64,000 nucleotides of DNA, taken from Myxococcota bacterium (lineage in GTDB: Bacteria; Myxococcota_A; UBA796). Position numbers and translations under genes: made by a program. Positions 25,283 through 32,595 of the stretch are shown piece by piece (position 1 is the first letter of the stretch; each line of letters opens with the position of its first letter). The DNA lies in assembly GCA_029251165.1 (NCBI GenBank), contig JAQXDW010000143.1:1-64000 (forward strand), in the 5' to 3' direction. The notes under the pieces were generated by a model. The model was not told the DNA's origin and made no database searches. It worked only from the letters and a program-made list of their open reading frames with translations.

Positions 25283-26677
25283 CTACTTCGAGGTCGGCGA
25301 CCGCTCAATCTCCGCCTTGACTGCGGCCGCGAAGTGCTCGTCTTTCTCGACGTCTGGACGCAGCACCTCGCCGACCTGGACCCGACCAACGATCGTCGCA
25401 GCGCCAGGCGCGAGCCGGAGGATGACGCCGTTCTCGATCTTGACCGACGGGATCCCGAGCTGTCGGGCGAGGGCGCAGTGAGCCTCGAGGTGGCGGTGGG
25501 TGCCGTGGACGGGGATGACCATCGACGGCTTCGTCCAGCCATACAGGGTGGCCAGCTCGTCCTGGCAGGGGTGACCCGAGGCATGGATGCCGGGATCATC
25601 CTGCTCGTGGATGACGGTGACGCCCTGCTCGGTCAGCGCGCGGTGCAGCCACTCGATGGGCAGCTCGTTGCCGGGGATGATCTTCGAGGAGAACAGGGCC
25701 GTGTCGCCGGGGGTGAGGCGGATGTCCCGGAACCGCCCCATCGCGAGACGGGCGAGCGCGGCCATCGGCTCGCCCTGGGTGCCGGTGCACAGCAGCAGGG
25801 TGGCCTCTCGGGGGAGGTAGCCGGCGTGTCGGAGGGGGACGAGGCTGGGGAGGTCGTCGAGGTAGCCGGTGGCCCGGGCGGCATTGATCATCCGGTGCAG
25901 GGAGCGGCCGAGCACGACCACGCTGCGTCCAGCGGCATCTGCCGCTCGGCAGAGGGACTGGATGCGGGCGACGTTGCTCGCGAAGCATGCCGTGACCACC
26001 ATGCCCTCCGCCGCCGCGATGCGCTCGGTCAGCCGGGCCTCGACGGCAGCCTCAGAGGTCGACCAGCCGGGCCGGGTGGCGTTGGTGGAGTCCGACACCG
26101 CAGCGAGCAGTCCGCTCTTTGCCAGCGAGCGCAGCGCAGCCTCGTCGGTGACCGGACCGATTCGAGGGTCGGGATCGAGCTTCCAGTCTCCGGTGTGCAG
26201 CACCTTGCCGTGTTTCGTCTCGATGACCACCGACTGGGCCTCTGCGATGGAGTGGGTCATGCCGATGAACCGCAGCCGGAACGGACCGACCTTGGCGCGT
26301 CCTCCTGCAGGAACCTCGATGAGCTGGACCACGCTGGCGAGGCCGGCGCTGGCGAGGCGTCCACGGAGGAGGTGGGCGGTGAACGGGGTGGCGAAGATCG
26401 GGCAGCGGAGCTGCGGCCACATCGCGGCGACCGCGCCGATGTGATCCTCGTGACCATGGGTGAGCACCAGGCCGACCAGCTTCTCTCGGCGCCTCGCGAT
26501 CCAGGCCGGATCGGGCATGGTGATCTGGTTGTCGCCGCCGACAACGCGAAGAAAGCTGACCCCACAGTCGACCATGAGGATGCGGTCCTCGGTCGCATAC
26601 AGGTTGCAATTCATCCCGAAGGCACCGGACCCTCCGAGGGGAATGAAGCTGAGGGATGCGGGATCGGGCTCGGTCAT
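25283..26677 (-). CDS. rnj: Ribonuclease J-like metallo-beta-lactamase/beta-CASP hydrolase
   Basis: 464 residues from the ATG at 26677. The beta-lactamase core is clear: FIPLGGSGAFGMNCNLYA, LMVDCGVSF, LVLTHGHEDHIGAV (the metal-binding HxHxDH) and VLHTGDWKLDP. The beta-CASP insert follows (FASNVARIQSL, LLLCTGTQGEPMAAL, FSSKIIPGNE), then IHASGHPCQDEL and VIPVHGTHRH. RNase J processes and degrades RNA as an endonuclease and 5' exonuclease. Typical RNase J has about 550 residues including a C-terminal domain, which is missing here. Gene order: downstream of the phytoene-desaturase-like gene by 89 bases on the same strand. Confidence 0.88.
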   Translation of the reverse strand: MTEPDPASLSFIPLGGSGAFGMNCNLYATEDRILMVDCGVSFLRVVGGDNQITMPDPAWIARRREKLVGLVLTHGHEDHIGAVAAMWPQLRCPIFATPFTAHLLRGRLASAGLASVVQLIEVPAGGRAKVGPFRLRFIGMTHSIAEAQSVVIETKHGKVLHTGDWKLDPDPRIGPVTDEAALRSLAKSGLLAAVSDSTNATRPGWSTSEAAVEARLTERIAAAEGMVVTACFASNVARIQSLCRAADAAGRSVVVLGRSLHRMINAARATGYLDDLPSLVPLRHAGYLPREATLLLCTGTQGEPMAALARLAMGRFRDIRLTPGDTALFSSKIIPGNELPIEWLHRALTEQGVTVIHEQDDPGIHASGHPCQDELATLYGWTKPSMVIPVHGTHRHLEAHCALARQLGIPSVKIENGVILRLAPGAATIVGRVQVGEVLRPDVEKDEHFAAAVKAEIERSPTSK

Positions 26678-26766
26678 GGTGGTCTCTATCGGGTTGCTGT
26701 CCGCTTGCGGAGCATTGTGAGGGTCCCGGTGTGGTTGTGGCGAGAGTCCCCCAGCCTCCGACCCGC

Positions 26767-28182
26767 TCACTGTGCCGAGAGCATCGCCGCGACGGCGTTT
26801 GCCCCGGCCATTCCGTGAACCCCACCCCCCGGCGGTGTCGCTGCAGAGCAGAGGAAGATGCGCGGGTTGGGGGTCGTGTATGGACTGAGGCGTGCCACCG
26901 GGCGGGTGAGGAGCTGGTCGAGGTCGGGCGCGCCGACGTTGATGTCACCGCCGATGAAGCTGGGGTTGTAGGCCTCAAAGTCCACCGCGCTCATGGTGTG
27001 ACGGGCGAGAATACAGTCCCGGAAGCCCGGCGCATACCGCTCGACCTGGGCCTCGATGAAGTCGGTGTGCTCGATGGGTGAGCCGCTCTCGACGTGGCAG
27101 TAGCCCCAGGCTGTGTGCTTGCCCGGTGGGGCACGGGTGGGGTCGAACAGGCTGTGCTGCGCGAGCAAGACGTAGGGCGCAGGGCTGATCCCGCCGTACC
27201 AAGCGACATGCTCAGACGCTGCGATCTCGCCGAGGGTCGAGCCGAGGTGCAGGGTGGCGGCGCGTCGGCAGGCCGCGTCTCGCCAGGGAATCGGCTCGGA
27301 GAGTGCCCAGTCGACCTTGAAGACGCCAGGACCGTGACGGTATCGGGCCAGCCGACGGCGGTAGCTGGCCGGAAGGTGGTCTCCAGCGATCCGGGAGAGC
27401 ACGGCAGGGGCGGTCTGGAAGAACACCGGTCCGTCGGTCTCGACGTCCTCGAGCTGGCGGATGCGGGTGTCTGTCCGAATGACGCCGCCGAGGCTGGTGA
27501 AGATGCTGGCGAGTGCATCAGGGATGGCCTGGGCGCCGCCCTCGGGAAACGGCCAGCCAGCAGCGTGCCCGGCGAGGGTCAGCATCAGCCCGATGGCGCT
27601 GGAGGCCACCCGCTCCATCGGCATCACCGCGTGTCCCGCCATTCCGGCGAAGAAGCCCTGCCCCCGCTCGCCCTTGAACACCGACCGCGCGGTCATGGCT
27701 GCTGGCCGCACCGCCCACAGTCCGAACCGCGCCATCACCAGCGGACTCTTGGGGATGCCCGGTGCTCGGAGCGCGTCGGCGATCAGCGCCTCCCAGTGCG
27801 ACAGCAGGGGACGCATCCACTGGGTGTAGCGCGGTCCATCGTCGCCCATCGTGGCCGCAGTTGCGGCGATGGTGCGCTCCAGGAGCACCGCCGGAGCATC
27901 GTCGAAGGGGTGGGCGAGGGGAGCCTCGGGGTGGATCCAGCGCAGCCCGTGGTCGGCCAAGGGGAGGACCGAGAGCGCGGGAGAGATGGCTGCCATCGGA
28001 TGGATTGCCGAGCAGACGTCGTGGCGAAAGCCCGGAAGGGTCAGCGGGGATGTCCGAGCGCTGCCGCCGATGGTTCCCTGCGCCTCATAGACCACCACCC
28101 TCCGGCCGGTCTGCGCGAGCGCCACCGCCGCAGACAGGCCGTTGGGGCCAGAGCCGATGACTGCGGCGTCGAAGTCGCTCAC
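26767..28182 (-). CDS. FAD-dependent phytoene-desaturase-like oxidoreductase
   Basis: 471 residues. The N-terminal dinucleotide-binding motif is AAVIGSGPNGLSAAVALAQTGRRVVVYEA, followed by GGSARTSPLTLPGFRHDVCSA. The middle substrate region has FPEGGAQAIPDALASIFTSLGG, and the C-terminal FAD motif is IFLCSAATPPGGGVHGMAG. This places it with the phytoene dehydrogenase/PYROXD2-type oxidoreductases. Carotenoid desaturation is one option, but no other carotenoid gene (crtB, crtE) is adjacent. It is divergent from a small membrane protein gene and shares a palindromic intergenic element with it. Confidence 0.85.
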   Translation of the reverse strand: MSDFDAAVIGSGPNGLSAAVALAQTGRRVVVYEAQGTIGGSARTSPLTLPGFRHDVCSAIHPMAAISPALSVLPLADHGLRWIHPEAPLAHPFDDAPAVLLERTIAATAATMGDDGPRYTQWMRPLLSHWEALIADALRAPGIPKSPLVMARFGLWAVRPAAMTARSVFKGERGQGFFAGMAGHAVMPMERVASSAIGLMLTLAGHAAGWPFPEGGAQAIPDALASIFTSLGGVIRTDTRIRQLEDVETDGPVFFQTAPAVLSRIAGDHLPASYRRRLARYRHGPGVFKVDWALSEPIPWRDAACRRAATLHLGSTLGEIAASEHVAWYGGISPAPYVLLAQHSLFDPTRAPPGKHTAWGYCHVESGSPIEHTDFIEAQVERYAPGFRDCILARHTMSAVDFEAYNPSFIGGDINVGAPDLDQLLTRPVARLSPYTTPNPRIFLCSAATPPGGGVHGMAGANAVAAMLSAQ

Positions 28183-28319
28183 TGTGAGCCTGTGGAGAAG
28201 AGCATGGTGGATGGCTATCCCGCAGTCGCCTCACGGTGCGCCTCAGCCATGGCAGAGGCTCGTCACCAGCGACGGTGGTGTCTGTCCAGGGCTTGGAGAG
28301 ACGCCTCAGGCCGCCCCAG

Positions 28320-28336
28320 TGTTGCATAGTGCAACA
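28320..28336. promoter_or_regulatory. 17-bp palindrome TGTTGCA-TAG-TGCAACA
   Basis: Perfect 7-3-7 inverted repeat in the 168-bp region between the divergent oxidoreductase and DUF4190-like genes, ending 14 bases before the latter's ATG. Its position near a start codon and its symmetry suggest an operator for a dimeric repressor. The regulator is unknown. Confidence 0.6.
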
Positions 28337-28350
28337 TCACGGAGCACTGA

Positions 28351-28662
28351 ATGGAACAGCCCCAGACCGACCCCCTCGCGTTGGCTGCGCTGGTCATCGG
28401 CCTGTGCAGCTGGATGGTCGGATGCTGCGGCAGCCTGATCTTTCCACTCATCGGCCTCGTCTCGGTGCCCTGTGCGTTGGTCGGGATCGTGCTGGGCGGG
28501 ATGTCGATCCAGAAGATCAGCCGCGCCCCCGAGCAGTGGTCCGGCAAGCCCCTGGCGATCAGCGGGATCGTGATCAACCTCTCGCTGCTGCTGATGCTGC
28601 TGGTGATGACCGGGCTGCTGATGGCCGGGATCTGCTTCGCTTTCTTTGACGAGCTGATGTAG
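28351..28662 (+). CDS. DUF4190-like small membrane protein
   Basis: 103 residues with two or three hydrophobic segments. The motif LALAALVIGLCSWMVGCCGSLIFPLIGLVSVPCALVGIVLGGMS, then SGKPLAISGIVINLSLLLMLLVMTGLLM, matches the DUF4190 pattern: a first hydrophobic pair with LIG-x-V, then a G-K-x-x-A-x-x-G-I-x-x-x linker. It sits in the inner membrane; function unknown. GGAG lies six bases before the ATG, and a palindrome lies immediately upstream. Confidence 0.75.
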   Translation: MEQPQTDPLALAALVIGLCSWMVGCCGSLIFPLIGLVSVPCALVGIVLGGMSIQKISRAPEQWSGKPLAISGIVINLSLLLMLLVMTGLLMAGICFAFFDELM

Positions 28663-28756
28663 CGCGCTGCGCTGGAGCACTGCGGATGACCCAGGCTGTG
28701 CTGCGGAGAGCGCTGCGCGGAGGCGCAACCTGCCGCGGCGGTCGGCACGCTGTGCC

Positions 28757-29545
28757 TCAGTACAGGAAGTCGTCGTCCCCGTCCGCGACGGTGAGAAAGA
28801 CGATGGTCTCGTCGAGGACCGCCACGTCCAGCGCTCCCCATGCCTCGATCACGCTCTCGGCGTACTGGTCGTTGTAGGCGATGATGTGCAGTGCGGAGCG
28901 GGTCCACTCGTCCTTGTCGGAGGCGTTGTCTGCGCTGAGCAGGACATCGCTGAGCTTGTCTTCCAGCAGCGCGGCGGCTTCCTCGACGGTGTAGTCGTCC
29001 TCGGGCGGGTAGTGGTAGGCGCGGGTGACGCTGACCCCGACGGGCTGTCCGAGCACCTCAACGAGCAGGTCGGTCTTCTTGCCGCCTGTGTCGTCGTAGG
29101 TGATCTCGCCCTCGGTCTTCAGCAGGTCTGCACCCTCGCAGAAGTGCAGGACCTCAAAGGCGTAGACCTCGGAGTAGATCGAGCTTCCGCCCAGGTTGCC
29201 ATCCGAGAGGATCTCCTGACCGCCCTCGCTGAGGGAGGCGGTGTCGGGCTTGCCGGAGAGCGTGAGGCTGCTCTGCCACAGGACGGGGGTGGGATCGGAG
29301 AGGCCCGACGTGGTGAGCACTCCGCAGTCCCCGCTCACGGTGAGGTCGGTGTCTGCGTCGGTGTCTGCATCCGTGTCTGCGTCGGTGTCTGCATCGGTGT
29401 CTGCATCGGTGTCTGCGTCGGTGTCTGCGTCGGTGTCTGCATCCGTGTCTGCATCGGCTTCCCATCCAGCCGTCGGATCGGTGGTGGCGGAGGCGGGGCT
29501 GTCGTCGGTCGCGTCACAGGCGAAGAGAATGGGGAGCAGGAGCAC
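28757..29545 (-). CDS. Lipoprotein with (DADT)n linker, unknown function
   Basis: 262 residues with a GTG start. An in-frame TGA four codons upstream and GAGG seven bases upstream fix it. Only nine residues precede the lipobox cysteine (LLLPILFAC), an unusually short signal peptide with no charged n-region. A linker of nine DADT units follows, then a domain of about 190 residues with SLTLSGKPDTAS, VLHFCEGADLLKTEG and DKDEWTRSALHIIAYNDQ that I do not recognise. It lies nine bases downstream of yebC on the same strand. Confidence 0.75.
   Translation of the reverse strand: MLLLPILFACDATDDSPASATTDPTAGWEADADTDADTDADTDADTDADTDADTDADTDADTDADTDLTVSGDCGVLTTSGLSDPTPVLWQSSLTLSGKPDTASLSEGGQEILSDGNLGGSSIYSEVYAFEVLHFCEGADLLKTEGEITYDDTGGKKTDLLVEVLGQPVGVSVTRAYHYPPEDDYTVEEAAALLEDKLSDVLLSADNASDKDEWTRSALHIIAYNDQYAESVIEAWGALDVAVLDETIVFLTVADGDDDFLY
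29351..29458 (+). repeat. 12-bp tandem repeat encoding (DADT)9 linker
   Basis: Nine units of GTCTGCRTCSGT run without interruption; on the minus strand they encode Asp-Ala-Asp-Thr repeats in the lipoprotein linker. The units vary at two positions (A/G and C/G), which is a sign of an older array than the perfect one at 4945-5016. Length change would not shift the frame. Confidence 0.9.
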
Positions 29546-29554
29546 GGCAGAACC

Positions 29555-30280
29555 TCAGGCCATGTTGTGGAAGATGCGCTGGACATCGTCGTCGCCGTCG
29601 AGCCGGTCGATGAGCTTGATGACGTCGGCGAGCTGATCGTCGGACAGCTCGGTGGTGGCGTGGGGGATGAACGCGGAGCCTGCGGAGACGGTCGCGATCG
29701 TGCGCTCCTCCAAGGCGCTCTGCATGTCACCAAACCCGCTGAACGCGCAGCGCAGCTCGATGACCGCGTTGCCGTCCTCATCCTCGGAGTCGAGCATGTC
29801 TTCGAGGCCGTGGTCGATCAGCTCCAGCTCCAGCTCCTCGCGATCTTCGATGTCCTCGGGCTTGACCTGGAAGACCCCCATGCGCTCGAAGAGGAAGCCG
29901 ACGCTGCCGGAATTCCCGAGGCTTCCGCTGCACTTGTTGAAGTGCATGCGGACGTTGGCGACGGTGCGGGTGGTGTTGTCCGTCGCGGTGACGACCATCA
30001 GGGCGATGCCGTGGGGGGCGTAGCCCTCGTAGAGCACCTCGGCGTAGTCCTCACCGCCGACGTTCATTGCCCGCTGAATCGCTGCGGCGATCTTGTCCTT
30101 GGGCATGTTCGCCGAGCGGGCGTTCTGGATCGCTCGGCGCAGCTCGCTGTTGGAGTCCGGGTTCTCGCCGCCGGCCTTGACCGCCATGACGATCTCTCGG
30201 CTGCAGCGGGTGAAGATCTTGGAGATCCGCTTGGAGCGGGCGAAAATGGTGTGCTTGCGCGCCTCGAAGAACCGACCCAT
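29555..30280 (-). CDS. yebC: YebC/PmpR-family protein
   Basis: 241 residues, the normal length for the family, with the YebC/TACO1 N-terminus (MGRFFEARKHTIFARSKRISKIFTRCSREIVMAVKAGG) and the conserved NSELRRAIQNARSANMPKDKIAAAI and EVLYEGYAPHGIALMV segments. Family proteins act as regulators or in translation (relieving ribosome stalling at proline stretches). Variants in the first block (the usual HKWAxI becomes HTIFAR) are noticeable. It is followed after nine bases by the (DADT)n lipoprotein gene and is divergent from the ferritin-like lipoprotein. Confidence 0.9.
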   Translation of the reverse strand: MGRFFEARKHTIFARSKRISKIFTRCSREIVMAVKAGGENPDSNSELRRAIQNARSANMPKDKIAAAIQRAMNVGGEDYAEVLYEGYAPHGIALMVVTATDNTTRTVANVRMHFNKCSGSLGNSGSVGFLFERMGVFQVKPEDIEDREELELELIDHGLEDMLDSEDEDGNAVIELRCAFSGFGDMQSALEERTIATVSAGSAFIPHATTELSDDQLADVIKLIDRLDGDDDVQRIFHNMA

Positions 30281-30459
30281 GGCTGCCTCTGGTGGGGAAA
30301 CGGGAGTACCTACCTATGTCAAAACGCCGCCGCCGTCACTTGTCGATCGCGGCGGCTCCAGGCGGCCATCCGTGGTTCCTGCACATGGGGGCTGCCCGAG
30401 ACTCCCTTAATCAACGCGAAGCAAGTGGATGCTGGTCTGGGGTAAGAATCCTGAGAGCC

Positions 30460-30481
30460 GCTGCTGACTCGGGTCAGCAGC
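30460..30481. promoter_or_regulatory. Perfect 9-bp-stem inverted repeat before the ferritin-like gene
   Basis: GCTGCTGAC-TCGG-GTCAGCAGC, with the second arm ending only two bases before the Shine-Dalgarno GGAGAG (30484-30489) of the gene at 30493. It could be an operator or, in the mRNA, a stem-loop that controls ribosome access. No T-tract follows. Confidence 0.6.
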
Positions 30482-30492
30482 TTGGAGAGACC

Positions 30493-31698
30493 ATGAGACC
30501 AGATATTTTTTCTGAGGCCTTGCTCGCAACCGCACGTGTCGCATGCTGCGTCTCTCTTCTGGGCTGTGTGCCCAAGACCGTCCCGACGCCGGCACCGCTG
30601 AACCCACTCACCCTGGAACAGGACGGTCCACGATCGTCGAAGGATGCCGACACCTGTAAGGCCGACATCAGCACCTTCCTGACGGCCAACCTCATCGAGC
30701 GTCTGGGAGAGAGCACGGTTCCTGAAGAGGTCCTCGCCTGCTGCAACACCGTCATCGACGCCAGCGACATCGGCGAGCCCCGAGATGAAGCTGCCGGCTG
30801 CTGTGCAATCACCGAGCGCATGGACGGCATGTGCTATCCGTGGGGACCGCCCCGACCACCGTCGACGGCAGACTCCGCTGAGGAGTCTCGGGATCGTGCG
30901 ATGCGGGTCCGCGCCGCTGCGATGGGAGCGGGCGGCGGTGCGCGCCTCGATCTGCGGGCTGCGGCCCGCGCGGAAGCCCCTGCGCTCTCGGCAGTCGGCG
31001 ACCTGCGGGAGATCGCGGTGACGACCTGGACGGGGCGCATGATCAACGAGCACGAGAGCCACCACGTCTTCCTCGCCCTCGCGAAGCGCCTGGAGGCAGC
31101 GGGGGTCGCTCCTGAGGAGGTCGCGCGCTGCCTGGTGTTCGCCGATGAAGAGCGCCAGCACGGTGTGCTGTGCGGCGCGGTGGTCGAGGCTCTCGGAGGG
31201 ACCGCGCTCGCCTCGGTTCCGGATGCCGGGGAGATGCCCGAGCACGCCGGGGTCGCTCCCACCGAGGCGCTGATCCGCGATCTGCTGTCGATCTGCTGTC
31301 TCTCCGAGACGGTCGCGGTCGCGCTGATCGGCGCGGAGCGGCTGGAGCTTCCCGAGGGCGCGCTGCGTGAGCTGCTGACCCGGATCTACGCGGACGAGTG
31401 CGGCCACGCGAACTTTGGCTGGCGCCTGATCCCCGAGCTGCTGCCCGATGATGCGGCGATGAAGGCGCGGCTGTCGGACTACCTCGCCCACGCCCTGCTC
31501 CACCTCGAGGCCCACGAGCTGGCCCACATCCCCGCCCGTCGGGCCCCCGAGGGGGGCGCGGCGCTGGGCTTGTGCAGCGGTGTGGACGGGCGGCGGTTGC
31601 TGTATGCGACCATCGAGCAGGTCATCCTGCCGGGACTGGCTGCCCATGGCCTCGATGCGACCGCGGCATGGGCTGCGCGGAGCGCTCCCTCCGCGTGA
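30493..31698 (+). CDS. Ferritin-like-domain lipoprotein
   Basis: 401 residues from the ATG at 30493 with GGAGAG before it. The leader ends in a lipobox (VSLLGC, about Cys24). A Cys-rich middle (CKADI, LACCNT, AAGCCAI, GMCYPW) is followed by a helical domain with diiron-type motifs spaced as in ferritin-like four-helix bundles: EHESHHVF, FADEERQHGV, YADECGHANFG and HLEAHELAHI. These could bind two irons or another metal pair. The combination of lipid anchor, cysteines and ferritin-like bundle is unusual. The hairpin directly upstream suggests regulated expression. It converges on the methyltransferase gene with a hairpin between. Confidence 0.75.
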   Translation: MRPDIFSEALLATARVACCVSLLGCVPKTVPTPAPLNPLTLEQDGPRSSKDADTCKADISTFLTANLIERLGESTVPEEVLACCNTVIDASDIGEPRDEAAGCCAITERMDGMCYPWGPPRPPSTADSAEESRDRAMRVRAAAMGAGGGARLDLRAAARAEAPALSAVGDLREIAVTTWTGRMINEHESHHVFLALAKRLEAAGVAPEEVARCLVFADEERQHGVLCGAVVEALGGTALASVPDAGEMPEHAGVAPTEALIRDLLSICCLSETVAVALIGAERLELPEGALRELLTRIYADECGHANFGWRLIPELLPDDAAMKARLSDYLAHALLHLEAHELAHIPARRAPEGGAALGLCSGVDGRRLLYATIEQVILPGLAAHGLDATAAWAARSAPSA

Positions 31699-31744
31699 GG
31701 GCGCCGACCCGCTCCCGATTCGGGACCGCGTGTAAAGGCTGCCT

Positions 31745-31763
31745 GGGGGCTACCGCAGCCCCC
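31745..31763. terminator. GC-rich hairpin between convergent genes
   Basis: GGGGGCT-ACCGC-AGCCCCC, a 7-bp GC-rich stem with a 5-base loop in the 87-bp gap between the ferritin-like gene and the borosin-type methyltransferase gene. No U-tract follows in either direction, so it is a candidate for bidirectional or factor-assisted termination. Confidence 0.45.
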
Positions 31764-31785
31764 CACGGGCCGCGGTCCGTCCGGC

Positions 31786-32595
31786 TCAGTCTTCGGTGAT
31801 CGACAGCAGGTGCTCGGCGCTGTCGAGCGCATTGAGCAGCGCGAAGTCCTGCACTGGACGCACGGTGCAGGGGGGAACATAGAGCGTGATCCCTGGGTGC
31901 AGCGCGGCTGCGTGTGTGGCGAGCTCAGAGAGGGGGAAGGTCCACCGCTGGGGGCCGGCTGCGGGATGTGGGCTGGCGTAGCAGGCGGTGACAGGGTGAG
32001 CTGGTGGATAGGTCTGCAGCAGCCAGTCTCGAAACCGCACCATGCGCGCAGGCCGGCTGGTGCGGGTGGTGTATAGCCGGGTCTCTACGTTGCCGACCTG
32101 CCAGATCAGCGCCGGGACGTCCGGGGCCAGCCGACGCCGACGAAGCAGCAGGTCGGTCGCCTCGAACATCTGGATCCCGCCGACCCCTGGATCGAGCCAC
32201 AGGTCCGCGAACAGGCTGTCCATCGACGAGATCCCCGGCAGCAGCGCTACGGACAGGTCGAGCAGCCCGGCGAGGTCGCGGATGAGGAAGGCGGAGTAGC
32301 AGAAGACGAGGGGGTGGCCGTGGGTGAGGTAGACGACGGGGCCGTCGGTCATTGCGGCGTCGATGACAGCAGCGGCGGCGCGGTGATAGCCGGTGACGCG
32401 GCTGTCAGACTCTCCGTAGGTCAGCCTGTAGAGGCTGGTGACGCGCGGACAGCGGGCGGCGAGAAAGGCATCGGTCCCGACACCAGAGTCGACATGCAGG
32501 GCATGGCGGCACTGCCGAATTCGAGCCTCGGTCTGCGCAGTGACCTGCACAACCGCTGCGACCCCCATCCCGGCGATGGTGATGTCCGGCGTCAT
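31786..32595 (-). CDS. Borosin-type alpha-N-methyltransferase (TP-methylase fold)
   Basis: 269 residues of the SAM-dependent tetrapyrrole-methylase superfamily. Motifs include ITIAGMGVAA at the N-terminus, HGHPLVF (93-98), LLPGISSMDSLFADLWLDP (118-136), FEATDLLLRRR and IWQVGNVE, then HPVTACYAS and ITLYVPP. From memory these line up closely with the fungal borosin methyltransferase OphMA (GHPGVF, MLPGVSAEDCLYADLCIDP, YEASDFLIRERP, FQVGCVG). Tyr60, Arg66 and Tyr70 fall where OphMA has its catalytic Tyr66, Arg72 and Tyr76. His92 stands where OphMA has Tyr98. It should methylate backbone amides of a peptide. The ATG overlaps the preceding gene's TGA by 4 bp (ATGA), so the two are translationally coupled. 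Confidence 0.85.
   Translation of the reverse strand: MTPDITIAGMGVAAVVQVTAQTEARIRQCRHALHVDSGVGTDAFLAARCPRVTSLYRLTYGESDSRVTGYHRAAAAVIDAAMTDGPVVYLTHGHPLVFCYSAFLIRDLAGLLDLSVALLPGISSMDSLFADLWLDPGVGGIQMFEATDLLLRRRRLAPDVPALIWQVGNVETRLYTTRTSRPARMVRFRDWLLQTYPPAHPVTACYASPHPAAGPQRWTFPLSELATHAAALHPGITLYVPPCTVRPVQDFALLNALDSAEHLLSITED

Noticed and set aside
25232..26818. 528-residue plus-strand open frame opposite RNase J
   Set aside because: The minus strand has the conserved catalytic motifs; the plus frame does not resemble a protein family.
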